A DNA stretch of 33,580 nt, from assembly GCA_902749685.1 (NCBI GenBank), contig CACVKW010001050.1, forward strand, positions 1 through 33,580, in the 5' to 3' direction. How positions within the stretch are numbered: the stretch's first letter is position 1; every line of letters starts with the position of its first letter. The notes under the pieces are model-generated. The model was not told the origin of the DNA, did no database searches, and saw only the letters and a list, made by a program, of their open reading frames with translations. The stretch comes from Olavius sp. associated proteobacterium Delta 1. Its GTDB lineage: Bacteria > Desulfobacterota > Desulfobacteria > Desulfobacterales > JAFDCJ01. Positions 7,393-15,602 of this stretch are shown piece after piece. The translations under genes and the position numbers were made by a program.

Positions 7393-9129
7393 TCATTTCC
7401 GCTCTATTCGACAACTGCGGGCATATGGATAAATATGAGGCAGGTTGCCGGCCTGGATCGCCTGTTGGGCTCGCAACCAGAAGTCAACCTCCAACAGATC
7501 GGCATGATGTTGCAGAAATACTTCTCGCAATGGTTCGGGCAGCCCCAGAAAATTGCGAAATTCTTGCGGGAAAACATCGTTTTTATCCACAAAAAACCAG
7601 GGTTCGGAAGCCATTTCATCATCATAGCCGGCAGATTCAGGCAATTTTCTGATGTTGCAGCTGGTCAGTGGACAGAGTTCATCGTAGTCGTAAAACACCA
7701 CCCGGCCATGTCGGGTTACGCCGAAATTTTTAAGGAGAATATCACCCGGAAAGATGTTGCTGACGGCCAGATCTTTAATGGTATTGCCCCAATCAATCAC
7801 AATTTTTCGGGCCGCCAAATCATCGGCCCGAGCCAGGAAGACATCCAGCGGTGTGACGCGACGCTCAACATAAGCGTGGTCTACGATAAGGTGATCGTTT
7901 TTAATGCGGACGGTGCTGCCGGCTTCCTGCTTCAATTCTGCCAGCAACTGCTCAGAAAAGCAGCACGCATCGAATTTTAAATGCTCAAAGGATTGGGCAT
8001 CCACCAATCGACCGGCCCGATCGTGCCGGAAAACCAGATCGTACTTTTCCATAACTTCCCGGCGAGTCGTATTTTTCGGTTCTTCGAATCGGTCACGAAT
8101 CAGCTTGAACACCAGATCATAATCGGGCATGTTAAACACGATCATCACCATGCCCGGCTTGCCCGGTGAGATGTCGAATCGATCTTCATAGCACACCGTC
8201 AAATGATCCAGCAGTTCCCGGTAAATTTCAGTTTTGCCATGCTTGGTAAAACCCATTGAGATATACAATTCGGCAATACGTTTACGGGGCAATATAGAGC
8301 TCAGAAAGTTAATTAAATCACACGGCCTATCCACCACAACATGAAAGTACGAACGGGTGAAACTAAACAAAATGCTGACATCGTCTTCATCTAAAAGAAC
8401 TGCATCAACTACGATTCCGTCCGGCAGATGCAGTAAGGCAATCGCCAATGGAACCAATTGCGATTCCGCATAAATGCGTCCGATGAGGTAGGCGCCCATA
8501 CCCCGGTAAAAAACATTGCGGACCATTTCAATCCGGTCGATGGTGCCGGTGGTTTCCAGATCCTGCAGGTGCCGGTCTATTTTGGCGGCCACCTGAGCGG
8601 CGTCGTGCGCTGCATTTTGAAACGGTACCATCAAGGGATAGCAAATTAAAATCTGCTCGATTAGTTCAGCAGTCGATTCCTGTCCGGCATAGGTATGAAA
8701 GACCGGCGCAGAGAATTGGTTGGGGGGCGAGTCAAAATACGTATTTACAAATTCAATTTTAATATCAACGCCAACCGTTGCAAAAATTCGCCGGGTAATC
8801 GAATTAAAAAAGGTTTCGGCCAGCTCCCGGTCATCATTGCCGGCAATCATCCCGGAATATGTTGCTTTGATATGTTCCCAGACCTGCTTATTTTGTGCGC
8901 GGCCCGCAAGCAGGTATTTTATCCGGCGCTCTATGTGATCGACGACATCCTTGTATAGGTTCAGTCTCTCGGCTGCATCGCGCTGCATGCTCTGCCAGTC
9001 CCGGTTTTTAAAACGCAATTTAGCCCGCTGGGTAATTCCCTTGTATCTGGCATGATACGTGTTCAAGGCTTCGTAAATTACATTTGCAGCCAGTGTGGCA
9101 ATGCGTTTTTCGGTTAAAGTCGCGTACAT
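7393..9129 (-). CDS. aceK: Isocitrate dehydrogenase kinase/phosphatase
   Basis: A 578-residue bifunctional protein that phosphorylates and dephosphorylates NADP-isocitrate dehydrogenase, thereby setting the split between TCA cycle and glyoxylate bypass. Family stretches are complete and in order: YRGMGAYLIGR, LLDEDDVSILFSFTRSYFHV, LYISMGFTKHGKTEIYREL, PGMVMIVFNMPDYDLVFKLI, RHDRAGRLVDAQ.FEHL, then the catalytic-core region with GNTIKDLAVSNIFPGDILLK, NFGVTRHGRVVFYDYDE and WFFVDKNDVFPQEFR. The length matches the family. It precedes aceA on the same strand, the reverse of the usual aceBAK order. AceK is familiar from proteobacterial aerobes and enterics and is less expected in an apparent strict anaerobe. 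Its target dehydrogenase is not encoded in the window. Confidence 0.96.
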   Translation of the reverse strand: MYATLTEKRIATLAANVIYEALNTYHARYKGITQRAKLRFKNRDWQSMQRDAAERLNLYKDVVDHIERRIKYLLAGRAQNKQVWEHIKATYSGMIAGNDDRELAETFFNSITRRIFATVGVDIKIEFVNTYFDSPPNQFSAPVFHTYAGQESTAELIEQILICYPLMVPFQNAAHDAAQVAAKIDRHLQDLETTGTIDRIEMVRNVFYRGMGAYLIGRIYAESQLVPLAIALLHLPDGIVVDAVLLDEDDVSILFSFTRSYFHVVVDRPCDLINFLSSILPRKRIAELYISMGFTKHGKTEIYRELLDHLTVCYEDRFDISPGKPGMVMIVFNMPDYDLVFKLIRDRFEEPKNTTRREVMEKYDLVFRHDRAGRLVDAQSFEHLKFDACCFSEQLLAELKQEAGSTVRIKNDHLIVDHAYVERRVTPLDVFLARADDLAARKIVIDWGNTIKDLAVSNIFPGDILLKNFGVTRHGRVVFYDYDELCPLTSCNIRKLPESAGYDDEMASEPWFFVDKNDVFPQEFRNFLGLPEPLREVFLQHHADLLEVDFWLRAQQAIQAGNLPHIYPYARSCRIERK

Positions 9130-9702
9130 GACACCTGCGGTGATGGTTCAAGGTTCACGGTTTAAGGTTTGGGGCTTCGCCTTTTGGCTTCGATCCCACA
9201 AGCAGGGCTTAAGGTATCAAGGTTCGAAGGCCTTTCGATAGGGTGTTGCTTTCAACCTATCTTCCATATCCTGGCATAATAGACCATCGCTCTGCTTGTC
9301 AATAGTCTTGTAAAATTGACGATTGCTGGTTCTCTCCATCGACGTTCAGGTTTGGTTTATTGGTAATTGGAACTTATTTGCCCAGTTAAATAGCCTAGTC
9401 GGGCTTTGTGGAATCGATTGACAATGTGATCCTCATAACTGACATGGTAACGCAATGAATCGAATTAATTAACCGGGTAAATAATTTGGAGATTGTAATT
9501 TGGGATTTTTAAAATTTCTGCAGGTCTGCCTAGGCGGACTACCGATCCCTCCCCTTCAGGGGAAGATTTTGAATCCCTGAGCGCCTTCGTGTGCGCTTGC
9601 CTTTTGGTTATTTTGCATTAACATAATTCCATGATCGGAAAAAATCCGAAATCCAGAAATATCATATAAATAATATCTGATTAATCTCAGGAGGTGAAGA
9701 TA
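9130..9702. other. Intergenic region between aceK and hsp20
   Basis: 573 bp without a gene, separating the leftward aceK from the rightward hsp20. It holds a heptamer tract near aceK (9145-9179), a short palindrome TCTGCC-TA-GGCGGA (9525-9538) related to the GGCGGA hairpins elsewhere, and a CCCCT..AGGGG hairpin (9551-9562). Promoters for both genes must lie here, but none is clear enough to place. Confidence 0.6.
9145..9179. repeat. Tandem heptamer tract (5 units)
   Basis: GGTTCAA, GGTTCAC, GGTTTAA, GGTTTGG, GGCTTCG run in strict 7-base steps, just upstream of the aceK start codon. No inverted partner arm was found nearby. Confidence 0.75.
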
Positions 9703-10005
9703 ATGGCGGAAGATAAATTCAAGATGGCCGCAGAAGTATGCTCTTATGTGGACGATGACAATAGCAATTTGAACCTTGAAATCTGCATTCCGGGTGTTAA
9801 AAAGGAAGACATCAACCTTAAAATGATGGATGACAGTTTCAGCCTGAACGCGCCCCGAGGTGATTTCGATTATGTCACCACCGCGGCGTTTTGCTGTCCG
9901 GTAAACTCAAAAGCGGCCTCAGCAAAATATGAAGATGGTGTTCTCAAGGTATCAATTCCTTTTAAAGACCCCTTGGCGGGTGCGCATCAGGTCAGCGTTG
10001 GTTAA
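9703..10005 (+). CDS. Small Hsp20/alpha-crystallin-type protein
   Basis: A 100-residue protein that looks like a bare alpha-crystallin (CS-like) domain: a beta-rich stretch NLNLEICIPGVKKEDINLKM followed by YEDGVLKVSIPF, the typical end of an Hsp20 core. Such proteins hold unfolding proteins in solution without ATP. The start at 9703 is chosen because AGGAGGTG (9689-9696) lies six bases upstream. The GTG at 9694 falls inside that site. It lacks a long N-terminal arm and an obvious C-terminal IxI motif, so it is a reduced version of the family. It has a C-C pair in TAAFCCPV. A hairpin terminator follows at 10036, so it is probably monocistronic. Confidence 0.75.
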   Translation: MAEDKFKMAAEVCSYVDDDNSNLNLEICIPGVKKEDINLKMMDDSFSLNAPRGDFDYVTTAAFCCPVNSKAASAKYEDGVLKVSIPFKDPLAGAHQVSVG

Positions 10006-10035
10006 CCTGAAAACTCGATCGACCAAATCAAGAAA

Positions 10036-10068
10036 GGCAGGGCGCCCCAAGCGCTCTGCCCGTTTATT
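10036..10068 (+). terminator. Rho-independent terminator after hsp20
   Basis: GGCAGGGCGC (10036-10045) pairs with GCGCTCTGCC (10051-10060) with one G-U pair and a five-base loop, followed by CGTTTATTTAAT. It lies 31 bp after the hsp20 stop codon. Confidence 0.82.
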
Positions 10069-10223
10069 TAATCTGCACAATCCGCTGTGGTTCCTCACAA
10101 CAATATGCTCTGCATCCACAAATTTGACGCAATCTCATTTTTACGGTATTCCAACTTCACCATCCTACATTGCTTTAACATTATTCAAACTGAATAAAAT
10201 CCAATGGAGGGCACAATAAATTA

Positions 10224-10565
10224 ATGCCCGGGGCAGGGCTTTGGGCCCTGCTGGTGCTGATTCTTGCTGTGGTTCAGCTTCCAACTATTTTGGTACTGGG
10301 CCCGATTATTGTCTACGTGTTCTTCACCAGCAGTACGGTTTCCGCAGTTGTGTTCGCGATTTGGAGTATCCTCGTCGGTATATCCGACGCCTTTCTTAAA
10401 CCCCTCTTGATGGGTCGTGGAGTAGACGTGCCCATGCTTGTCATCTTCATCGGCGCAATAGGCGGCTTCATAGCATCGGGCATCATCGGCCTCTTTGTTG
10501 GCGCGATCATTTTCGCGCTCGGCTACAAGCTTTTCTTACTATGGCTCAATCAGGATCCACGATGA
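10224..10565 (+). pseudogene. C-terminal remnant of an AI-2E/PerM-type membrane protein
   Basis: 113 residues that match only the last third of AI-2E/PerM family proteins, which are normally about 350 residues. Recognisable are GAGLWALLVLILAVVQ, the WSILVG..DAFLKPLLMGRG stretch and DVPMLVIFIGAIGGF, GIIGLFVGAI. Three to four hydrophobic segments remain. In-frame stops occur just upstream (10191-10193), and no N-terminal half is detectable between the terminator and this point. A purine-rich GGAGGG (10206-10211) is 12 bases before the ATG, so a short membrane protein could still be made. I read it as a 5'-truncated gene left by a deletion. Confidence 0.7.
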
Positions 10566-10678
10566 TCCACACCAACTGACTGTATCCTACTGTTTCACTA
10601 TGAAATTGTTTCCTCTAAAAACGACGTAACTATTTGAAAATATACCCAAAAAAAAATCAAAAAAACTAAAAAAAATGT

Positions 10679-10708
10679 TTGACAAGATGCTGACTTCCTG
10701 ACTATAAG
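10679..10708 (+). promoter_or_regulatory. Promoter of the Rrf2-type regulator
   Basis: TTGACA at 10679-10684 and TATAAG at 10703-10708 are separated by 18 bases. The -10 box lies inside the first palindrome (10698-10714), the layout expected for autorepression. Confidence 0.7.
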
Positions 10709-10737
10709 AGTCAGCAAACTTCCCGACTTTAAGAGTC
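10698..10737 (+). promoter_or_regulatory. Two tandem palindromic operator-like sites
   Basis: Site 1 is CTGACT-ATAAG-AGTCAG (10698-10714), with perfect six-base arms. Site 2 is GACT-TTAAG-AGTC (10725-10737), with the same arm core and a nearly identical five-base spacer. Their centres are 25 bases apart. Another half-site TGACT occurs at 10691-10695. They lie between the promoter and the regulator's start codon, so the likely ligand is the regulator itself. That binding is inference. Confidence 0.72.
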
Positions 10738-10751
10738 AAGAAAGCATTCCT

Positions 10752-11186
10752 ATGCTGATAACAAAAAAAAATCAATATGCACTGCGTGCTATTTTTGAGT
10801 TGGCCAAATATAACGGACAAGGTCCACAAAAAATTTCTGAGATAGCGCAGGCCCAGGCAATCCCGGTTAAATTTCTGGAGGTTATACTCAATCAGCTCAA
10901 AGGCAGCGGTCTGGTAGACTCCAAGCGCGGCTTTTACGGCGGCTATTTTTTGGTTCGCCAACCGGATGCAATTACAGTGGGGGACATTATGCGATTCATG
11001 GAGCGCAATCTGGCGCAGACCAAATGTGTTGCCCTGGTTCCGGAAATGAATTGCCCGTTCAAAGGCGATTGTGCCTTTTTCCCCATGTGGAATCAAGTAA
11101 AAGACGCGATTTATAAGGTCTATGATGACACGACGATTCAGAACCTGATCGATAACGAAAAACAGACAGTCAGCTGTAACCAATAA
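10752..11186 (+). CDS. Rrf2-family transcriptional regulator with Fe-S cysteines
   Basis: A 144-residue winged-helix regulator. The N-terminal part (KKNQYALRAIFELAKY, then ISEIAQAQAIPVKFLEVIL and RGFYGGYFL) is the Rrf2 DNA-binding domain. Three cysteines, C92, C101 and C107, have spacing x8-x5, compared with x5-x5 in IscR, and would fit an Fe-S cluster site sensing redox or iron state. The family is named after the regulator encoded with the hmc operon of Desulfovibrio vulgaris. Here the gene lies directly upstream of hmcA on the same strand (gap 165 bp after its assumed start) instead of at the 3' end. It probably represses itself and may control hmc. No strong ribosome binding site is seen. 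Confidence 0.9.
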   Translation: MLITKKNQYALRAIFELAKYNGQGPQKISEIAQAQAIPVKFLEVILNQLKGSGLVDSKRGFYGGYFLVRQPDAITVGDIMRFMERNLAQTKCVALVPEMNCPFKGDCAFFPMWNQVKDAIYKVYDDTTIQNLIDNEKQTVSCNQ

Positions 11187-11351
11187 TACATAGCGTCCCA
11201 ATAAATAGCGTAGTCGGCTTTTGAAGCGTTGGTGCCTTAATTGCCGTAGATGGTCAGACGTGCAGAACGCTGTGTATGTAAATCCAATGATTTATGTTAA
11301 TCTGTATAATATCTGAAGGTATAACCAGTTACACTACAAGGAATGATAAAC

Positions 11352-12959
11352 ATGGAGAAGGCAAGAGCACTGTTACGCTGGACCGCTATCTTACTAGTGA
11401 TTGTCATGATCTTTTTTTTAATTGGCAGCCCCGCGGTTTTCGGAGTAAAAATAATACCAAAGGAGGGGCTTGAAACCCGGGCTGATATAATTCGCATCGA
11501 ATCAATGCGTGTCTTCGGCAAACTGGAAAGACCTCCCGTCACATTTCTTCACCAGAAGCACACGGAAGCGCTCGAGAAAAAGAATAAAGACTGCTCTGCC
11601 TGTCACCTGTCTGAAAAAGACGAGGTAGTGGATACGGAACGTATGTCCACCAAATATATGCGGCTTAAAGACACAACCAAGCAGGCGGTTATGGATATAT
11701 TCCACACCAATTGTATCGACTGTCACAAAGAGACCAAAGCTGCCAAAGAAAAGAGCGGACCGATTGAGTGTGGTGAATGTCATCAGGATCGGGTCACCGT
11801 GATGTCTTCCTGGAAATCCATCGGCATGGACAAATCCTTGCACTATCGGCATTCAAAAGCCATGGATAAAAAGTGTGAGAAATGTCATCATGAATACAAC
11901 GAATCCACCAAAAAGCTATTCTACGCCAAGGGGCAGGAAAGCACCTGCCGCTATTGCCATCAGAAGACGACCGAAGATAATCGGATCTCCTTGCGGTTGG
12001 CTGCGCATTTAGCCTGTATTGATTGCCATCGTGAAGTTCTCGCCAAAGATGAGAGCGCCGGTCCAATCACTTGCAATGGCTGCCATGACTCGGGTGAGCA
12101 GAAGCTAATCGAAAAGGTAAAAACGGTACCGCGCATGCCAGCCAACCAGCCTGATTTTGTCTATATTAAAACGGGGAAAGGCGATGGCACAAAATTTAAT
12201 CCGGCAACCCGGATGAACCTGGTGCCGTTTAATCACCAGGCCCATGAGACCTATAACGACACCTGCCGGATATGTCATCATGCCGATCTGAATGCCTGCA
12301 TTAACTGCCACACCCTGGATGGCGCCAAGGAAGGCAACTTTGTAAAGCTCGAGCAGGCCATGCATCGAATGAATGCGGATCAAAGCTGTATGGGATGTCA
12401 TGAAACCAGGCAGACCGATCAGAGCTGTGTCGGTTGCCACACCTCCTTTGAGAAAAAACGCCAGCAGGGTACGTCTGGCTGTTTGAATTGTCACATGGTT
12501 CCAAAGTCCCAGATAGCCGCTGAAGTTCAGGGGGACGACGTCAAAAGGGAGGCTGCCGGGACCCTGGAAAAACGCGAAGCCATGACGGCTACGTATAACC
12601 GGTCGGATATTCCGGAAACCGTAACCATCAATACATTGATGAACAAATATGAACCGGTCAAGCTGCCCCACCGCAAAATAGTTCAAACCATGGTCGATAA
12701 CATTAACCGCAATAAACTGGCGAACTACTTTCATCATGAGAAAGGCACGGTTTGCCAGGGATGTCACCATAACAGCCCGGCTGCCAAGGAACCCCCGAAG
12801 TGTGTTAGCTGCCACGGCAAGCCGTTTAACGCCAAGGACCCTTTCAAACCGGGATTAATGGCTGCCTATCACAGGCAATGTATGGAGTGTCATAAAGCGA
12901 TGGGCATTAAAAAACCGGTTTCAACCGATTGCATCGCATGTCATCAGAAAAGGTCCTGA
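11352..12959 (+). CDS. hmcA: Sixteen-haem cytochrome c of the Hmc complex
   Basis: A 535-residue periplasmic or periplasm-facing cytochrome. Exactly sixteen CxxCH haem-binding motifs can be counted, from CSACH near residue 80 to CIACH at the C-terminus. That number and the length agree with HmcA of Desulfovibrio vulgaris (16 haems, about 545 residues). The N-terminus MEKARALLRWTAILLVIVMI continues hydrophobic to about residue 30, a signal peptide or uncleaved anchor. ATG 11352 is preferred over 11343 because AAGGA (11338-11342) is correctly spaced only for the former. It should accept electrons from periplasmic type I c3 cytochrome or hydrogenase and pass them to HmcB-F. A TATAAT (11305-11310) upstream may be a -10 box, without a good -35. 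Confidence 0.95.
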   Translation: MEKARALLRWTAILLVIVMIFFLIGSPAVFGVKIIPKEGLETRADIIRIESMRVFGKLERPPVTFLHQKHTEALEKKNKDCSACHLSEKDEVVDTERMSTKYMRLKDTTKQAVMDIFHTNCIDCHKETKAAKEKSGPIECGECHQDRVTVMSSWKSIGMDKSLHYRHSKAMDKKCEKCHHEYNESTKKLFYAKGQESTCRYCHQKTTEDNRISLRLAAHLACIDCHREVLAKDESAGPITCNGCHDSGEQKLIEKVKTVPRMPANQPDFVYIKTGKGDGTKFNPATRMNLVPFNHQAHETYNDTCRICHHADLNACINCHTLDGAKEGNFVKLEQAMHRMNADQSCMGCHETRQTDQSCVGCHTSFEKKRQQGTSGCLNCHMVPKSQIAAEVQGDDVKREAAGTLEKREAMTATYNRSDIPETVTINTLMNKYEPVKLPHRKIVQTMVDNINRNKLANYFHHEKGTVCQGCHHNSPAAKEPPKCVSCHGKPFNAKDPFKPGLMAAYHRQCMECHKAMGIKKPVSTDCIACHQKRS

Positions 12960-12993
12960 TCCGATAGAATTGATTGGAACTTAAAGATCACGA

Positions 12994-13148
12994 CCGATTG
13001 GAATATTGGAATGTTGGAATAATGGGTTTGGGGATAGTGGAGTGATGGATCGATTGGCAAAATTTGCTTGGACGAATAAATTAAAATGGAAAGTATCCTC
13101 CCGGAAACCAACTTTCCAAGATTCCAGTATTCCATCATTCCATTTCGG
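12994..13148. repeat. Fold-back element with octamer arms (hmcA-hmcB gap)
   Basis: The left arm has TTGGAATA, TTGGAATG, TTGGAATA (12998-13021). The right arm (13116-13148), read on the other strand, is TGGAATGA, TGGAATAC, TGGAATCT. Both arms thus repeat TGGAATnn with an 8-base step and face each other around about 90 bp. The 268-bp gap between hmcA and hmcB contains nothing else recognisable. Being inside an operon, it would be transcribed and could fold. Confidence 0.78.
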
Positions 13149-13227
13149 TGGTATAAAGACAATCGTCGCTATAAGCTATATGATTTCAATATATTAAATA
13201 ATCGAATTGTGAGACAGAGGTAGATAT

Positions 13228-14331
13228 ATGTCCATTTCACGTAGAAAATTTATAGGCTGGCTGGGCGCTGCCGGCATGGGCACCGCACTGGGCAAAACCG
13301 CCGGCGCGGCTTCCAACAAAAATTTCAGCGGTTATCCGGATAGCAACGGGGTGTTGTTCGACAGCACCCGCTGCATCGGCTGTCGCAAATGTGAAGAAGG
13401 CTGTAACGAGGTCAATGATCTGCCGGGACCCGATAAGGCGTTTAGTGATCTATCCGTGCTGGACACCGAACGTCGGACCACATCCAAGGCCTACACCATC
13501 GTCAACCGCTATGACGATGACGGTGACAATAAAGGGCCGCTGTACCGCAAAGTCCAGTGCAACCACTGCCTGGAGCCGGCCTGTGCTTCGGTCTGTTTTG
13601 TAAAGGCGTTTTCAAAAACCGAATCCGGTGCGGTAATTTACGATGAAACCGTTTGCGTGGGCTGCCGTTATTGCATGATCGCCTGTCCTTTCGAGATACC
13701 GGCTTACGAATATGACAGCGCCTTTTCGCCCCGTGTCAGAAAGTGCACCATGTGTCATCCTCGGATTGTAAAAGGCCTGCTGCCCGGGTGTGTTGAGGCC
13801 TGCCCGACCGAAGCGCTGACTTACGGCAATCGTGAAGATTTGCTCCGGATCGGACGGGAGCGTATCCGTAAGTTTCCGGAACGGTATGTTAACCATATTT
13901 ACGGTGAAAATGAGATGGGCGGGACCAGCTGGCTGCATATGTCCGCGGTTCCTTTCAAAGATATCGGTATGAGAGAAGATCTCGGGGTAACGCCGGCACC
14001 GAAATTGACCTCCGGGGCACTGAGCGTGGTACCGATGGTTGTCGGACTCTGGCCGGTTCTGCTGGGCGGTGTTTATGCCATCAATAAAAGAAGAGAGAAA
14101 ATTGAAAAACAGGAAAAAGAGCAGGCTGTTTCAGAAGCGCTGGAAAACGCCAGGGCAGATGCCAAGGCTGAGATGGCTGAAGCAATGAAATTTGCCGAAA
14201 AACAAAAAGAGAAAGCCATCGAAAAAGCCGTCAGCCAGGCTCTTGAAGAAGCCGCCAAAGCAGCTGAAGAGGAGGCTTCCGACCCAGAAGCTGAGGATAT
14301 TGATAAGAAGTCAAGCGAGGAGGATTCCTGA
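13228..14331 (+). CDS. hmcB: Hmc complex iron-sulfur subunit, Tat-exported
   Basis: A 367-residue ferredoxin-like subunit. The N-terminus MSISRRKFIGWLG is a twin-arginine signal, so it folds with its clusters before export and faces the periplasm. Sixteen cysteines form four 4Fe-4S sites: C49/52/55/59, C111/114/119/123, C143/146/149/153 and C173/176/188/192 (the DsrO/HybA/NrfC pattern). One hydrophobic segment (about 264-287) anchors it. After that comes a highly charged, alanine/glutamate/lysine-rich tail of about 80 residues (288-367) with coiled-coil character, ending on the cytoplasmic side if the anchor is simple. It relays electrons from HmcA to HmcC. GAGG precedes the start. The stop overlaps the hmcC start by one base. 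Confidence 0.94.
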   Translation: MSISRRKFIGWLGAAGMGTALGKTAGAASNKNFSGYPDSNGVLFDSTRCIGCRKCEEGCNEVNDLPGPDKAFSDLSVLDTERRTTSKAYTIVNRYDDDGDNKGPLYRKVQCNHCLEPACASVCFVKAFSKTESGAVIYDETVCVGCRYCMIACPFEIPAYEYDSAFSPRVRKCTMCHPRIVKGLLPGCVEACPTEALTYGNREDLLRIGRERIRKFPERYVNHIYGENEMGGTSWLHMSAVPFKDIGMREDLGVTPAPKLTSGALSVVPMVVGLWPVLLGGVYAINKRREKIEKQEKEQAVSEALENARADAKAEMAEAMKFAEKQKEKAIEKAVSQALEEAAKAAEEEASDPEAEDIDKKSSEEDS

Positions 14332-15503
14332 TGTCTGATGAAGCCACGACCGCCGGCAAATCCTATTTAACTCCGTTTAATATTATTGCCGGAATCATTG
14401 TGATCATTGGCCTTTTTATTACGTTGTTGCGCTTTACCAAAGGATTGGGAGCGGTCACCAACTTGTCCGACTATAACCCGTGGGGCATCTGGATCGGTTT
14501 TGATCTGCTGGTCGGAGTTGCGCTGGCAGCCGGCGGTTTCGTAACTTCCTCCGCTGTTTACATTTTCGGCATGAAAAAATACCACTCAGCGGTCAGGCCG
14601 GCCATTCTGACCGGGTTTTTAGGCTACGCCATGGTGGTTGTCGCCCTGAATTATGACGTTGGCCAGCCCTGGCGGCTGCCCTATCCGTTCCTTATGCAGC
14701 GGGGAACCACGTCACTCTTATTTGAAGTGGCTGCCTGCGTGGCACTCTACCTGACGGTTTTATTTCTTGAGTTTTCACCGGCAGCCCTTGAGTGGCTCGG
14801 ACTGAAAAAACTGCGCAATATCATAATGAAACTGACGCTTTTGCTGACCATCTTCGGTGTCGTGCTTTCCACCTTGCATCAGTCATCGCTGGGGGCCTTG
14901 TTTCTGATCGCCCCATCGAAGCTTCACCCGCTGTGGTATTCGCCCTATATTGCGGTATATTTCTTTGTATCTGCAATTATTGCGGGCCTTTCCATGGTGA
15001 TTTTTGAAAGCACTCTGTCCCATCGCTTTTTTGCCGACAAAATGGATGAGACCCATTTAAAAGAAAAAAATGACATTGCGCTGGGGTTCGGAAAAGCGGC
15101 CTCATTGGTTCTGGCCGGATACTTTATTATCAAGGTGATCGGGATTTCAGAGAGCAACAACTGGCACCTGCTGGGCACCGGATACGGACTCTGGTATCTG
15201 GTGGAACTGCTGGGTTTCGTGGCGCTGCCCTGTTTTTTCTATGCCATTGGCGCCCGGGAGAGAAATTTGAAAATAATAAAGTGGACGGCTGCCTGGACGG
15301 TGCTTGGGATCGTCGTTAACCGTTTAAATGTCGGGCTGATCGCTTTTAACTGGCACCTGCCCTCCAGCGAGCGGTACTTCCCGCACTGGATGGAAATCGG
15401 GATCTCCGTTTTTCTGGTTACCGTATTACTGATCGTATTTAGATTTATCGTTACCCACATGCCGATTTTGTATTCGCATCCGGATTATCCGGAGGAGCAC
15501 TGA
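14331..15503 (+). CDS. hmcC: Hmc complex NrfD-type membrane subunit
   Basis: A 390-residue integral membrane protein of the NrfD/PsrC family, about ten hydrophobic segments. Family features include the N-terminal segment with WGIWIGFDLLVGVALAAGGF and the later LHQSSLGALFLIAP. Such subunits bind quinone or quinol and carry electrons or protons across the membrane for an iron-sulfur partner. Its ATG overlaps the hmcB stop codon (TGATG) and AGGAGG lies just upstream, so the two are translationally coupled. The length agrees with HmcC of Desulfovibrio. Confidence 0.94.
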   Translation: MSDEATTAGKSYLTPFNIIAGIIVIIGLFITLLRFTKGLGAVTNLSDYNPWGIWIGFDLLVGVALAAGGFVTSSAVYIFGMKKYHSAVRPAILTGFLGYAMVVVALNYDVGQPWRLPYPFLMQRGTTSLLFEVAACVALYLTVLFLEFSPAALEWLGLKKLRNIIMKLTLLLTIFGVVLSTLHQSSLGALFLIAPSKLHPLWYSPYIAVYFFVSAIIAGLSMVIFESTLSHRFFADKMDETHLKEKNDIALGFGKAASLVLAGYFIIKVIGISESNNWHLLGTGYGLWYLVELLGFVALPCFFYAIGARERNLKIIKWTAAWTVLGIVVNRLNVGLIAFNWHLPSSERYFPHWMEIGISVFLVTVLLIVFRFIVTHMPILYSHPDYPEEH

Positions 15504-15602
15504 TGGTTAGTCGCACCATATGTTCACGATTAACAAATAACGAATAACAGCCTATGTAATCTTAGTTGCAAATTAAAACCAACTCTGTTCAGGAACATAA
15601 AT

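Noticed and set aside
7369..7980. 203-residue plus-strand frame opposite aceK
   Set aside because: aceK is unambiguous on the minus strand, and this frame has no family features.
10587..11201. 204-residue open frame antisense to the Rrf2 gene
   Set aside because: The plus-strand frame has a clear Rrf2 family sequence. The antisense product has no recognisable domain.
11187..11351. Rrf2 operator before hmcA
   Set aside because: No GACT-n5-AGTC palindrome like those at 10698-10737 is visible. Only a TATAAT without a good -35 was seen.
12105..12815. 236-residue open frame antisense to hmcA
   Set aside because: It opposes a frame with sixteen CxxCH motifs and is a shadow of it.
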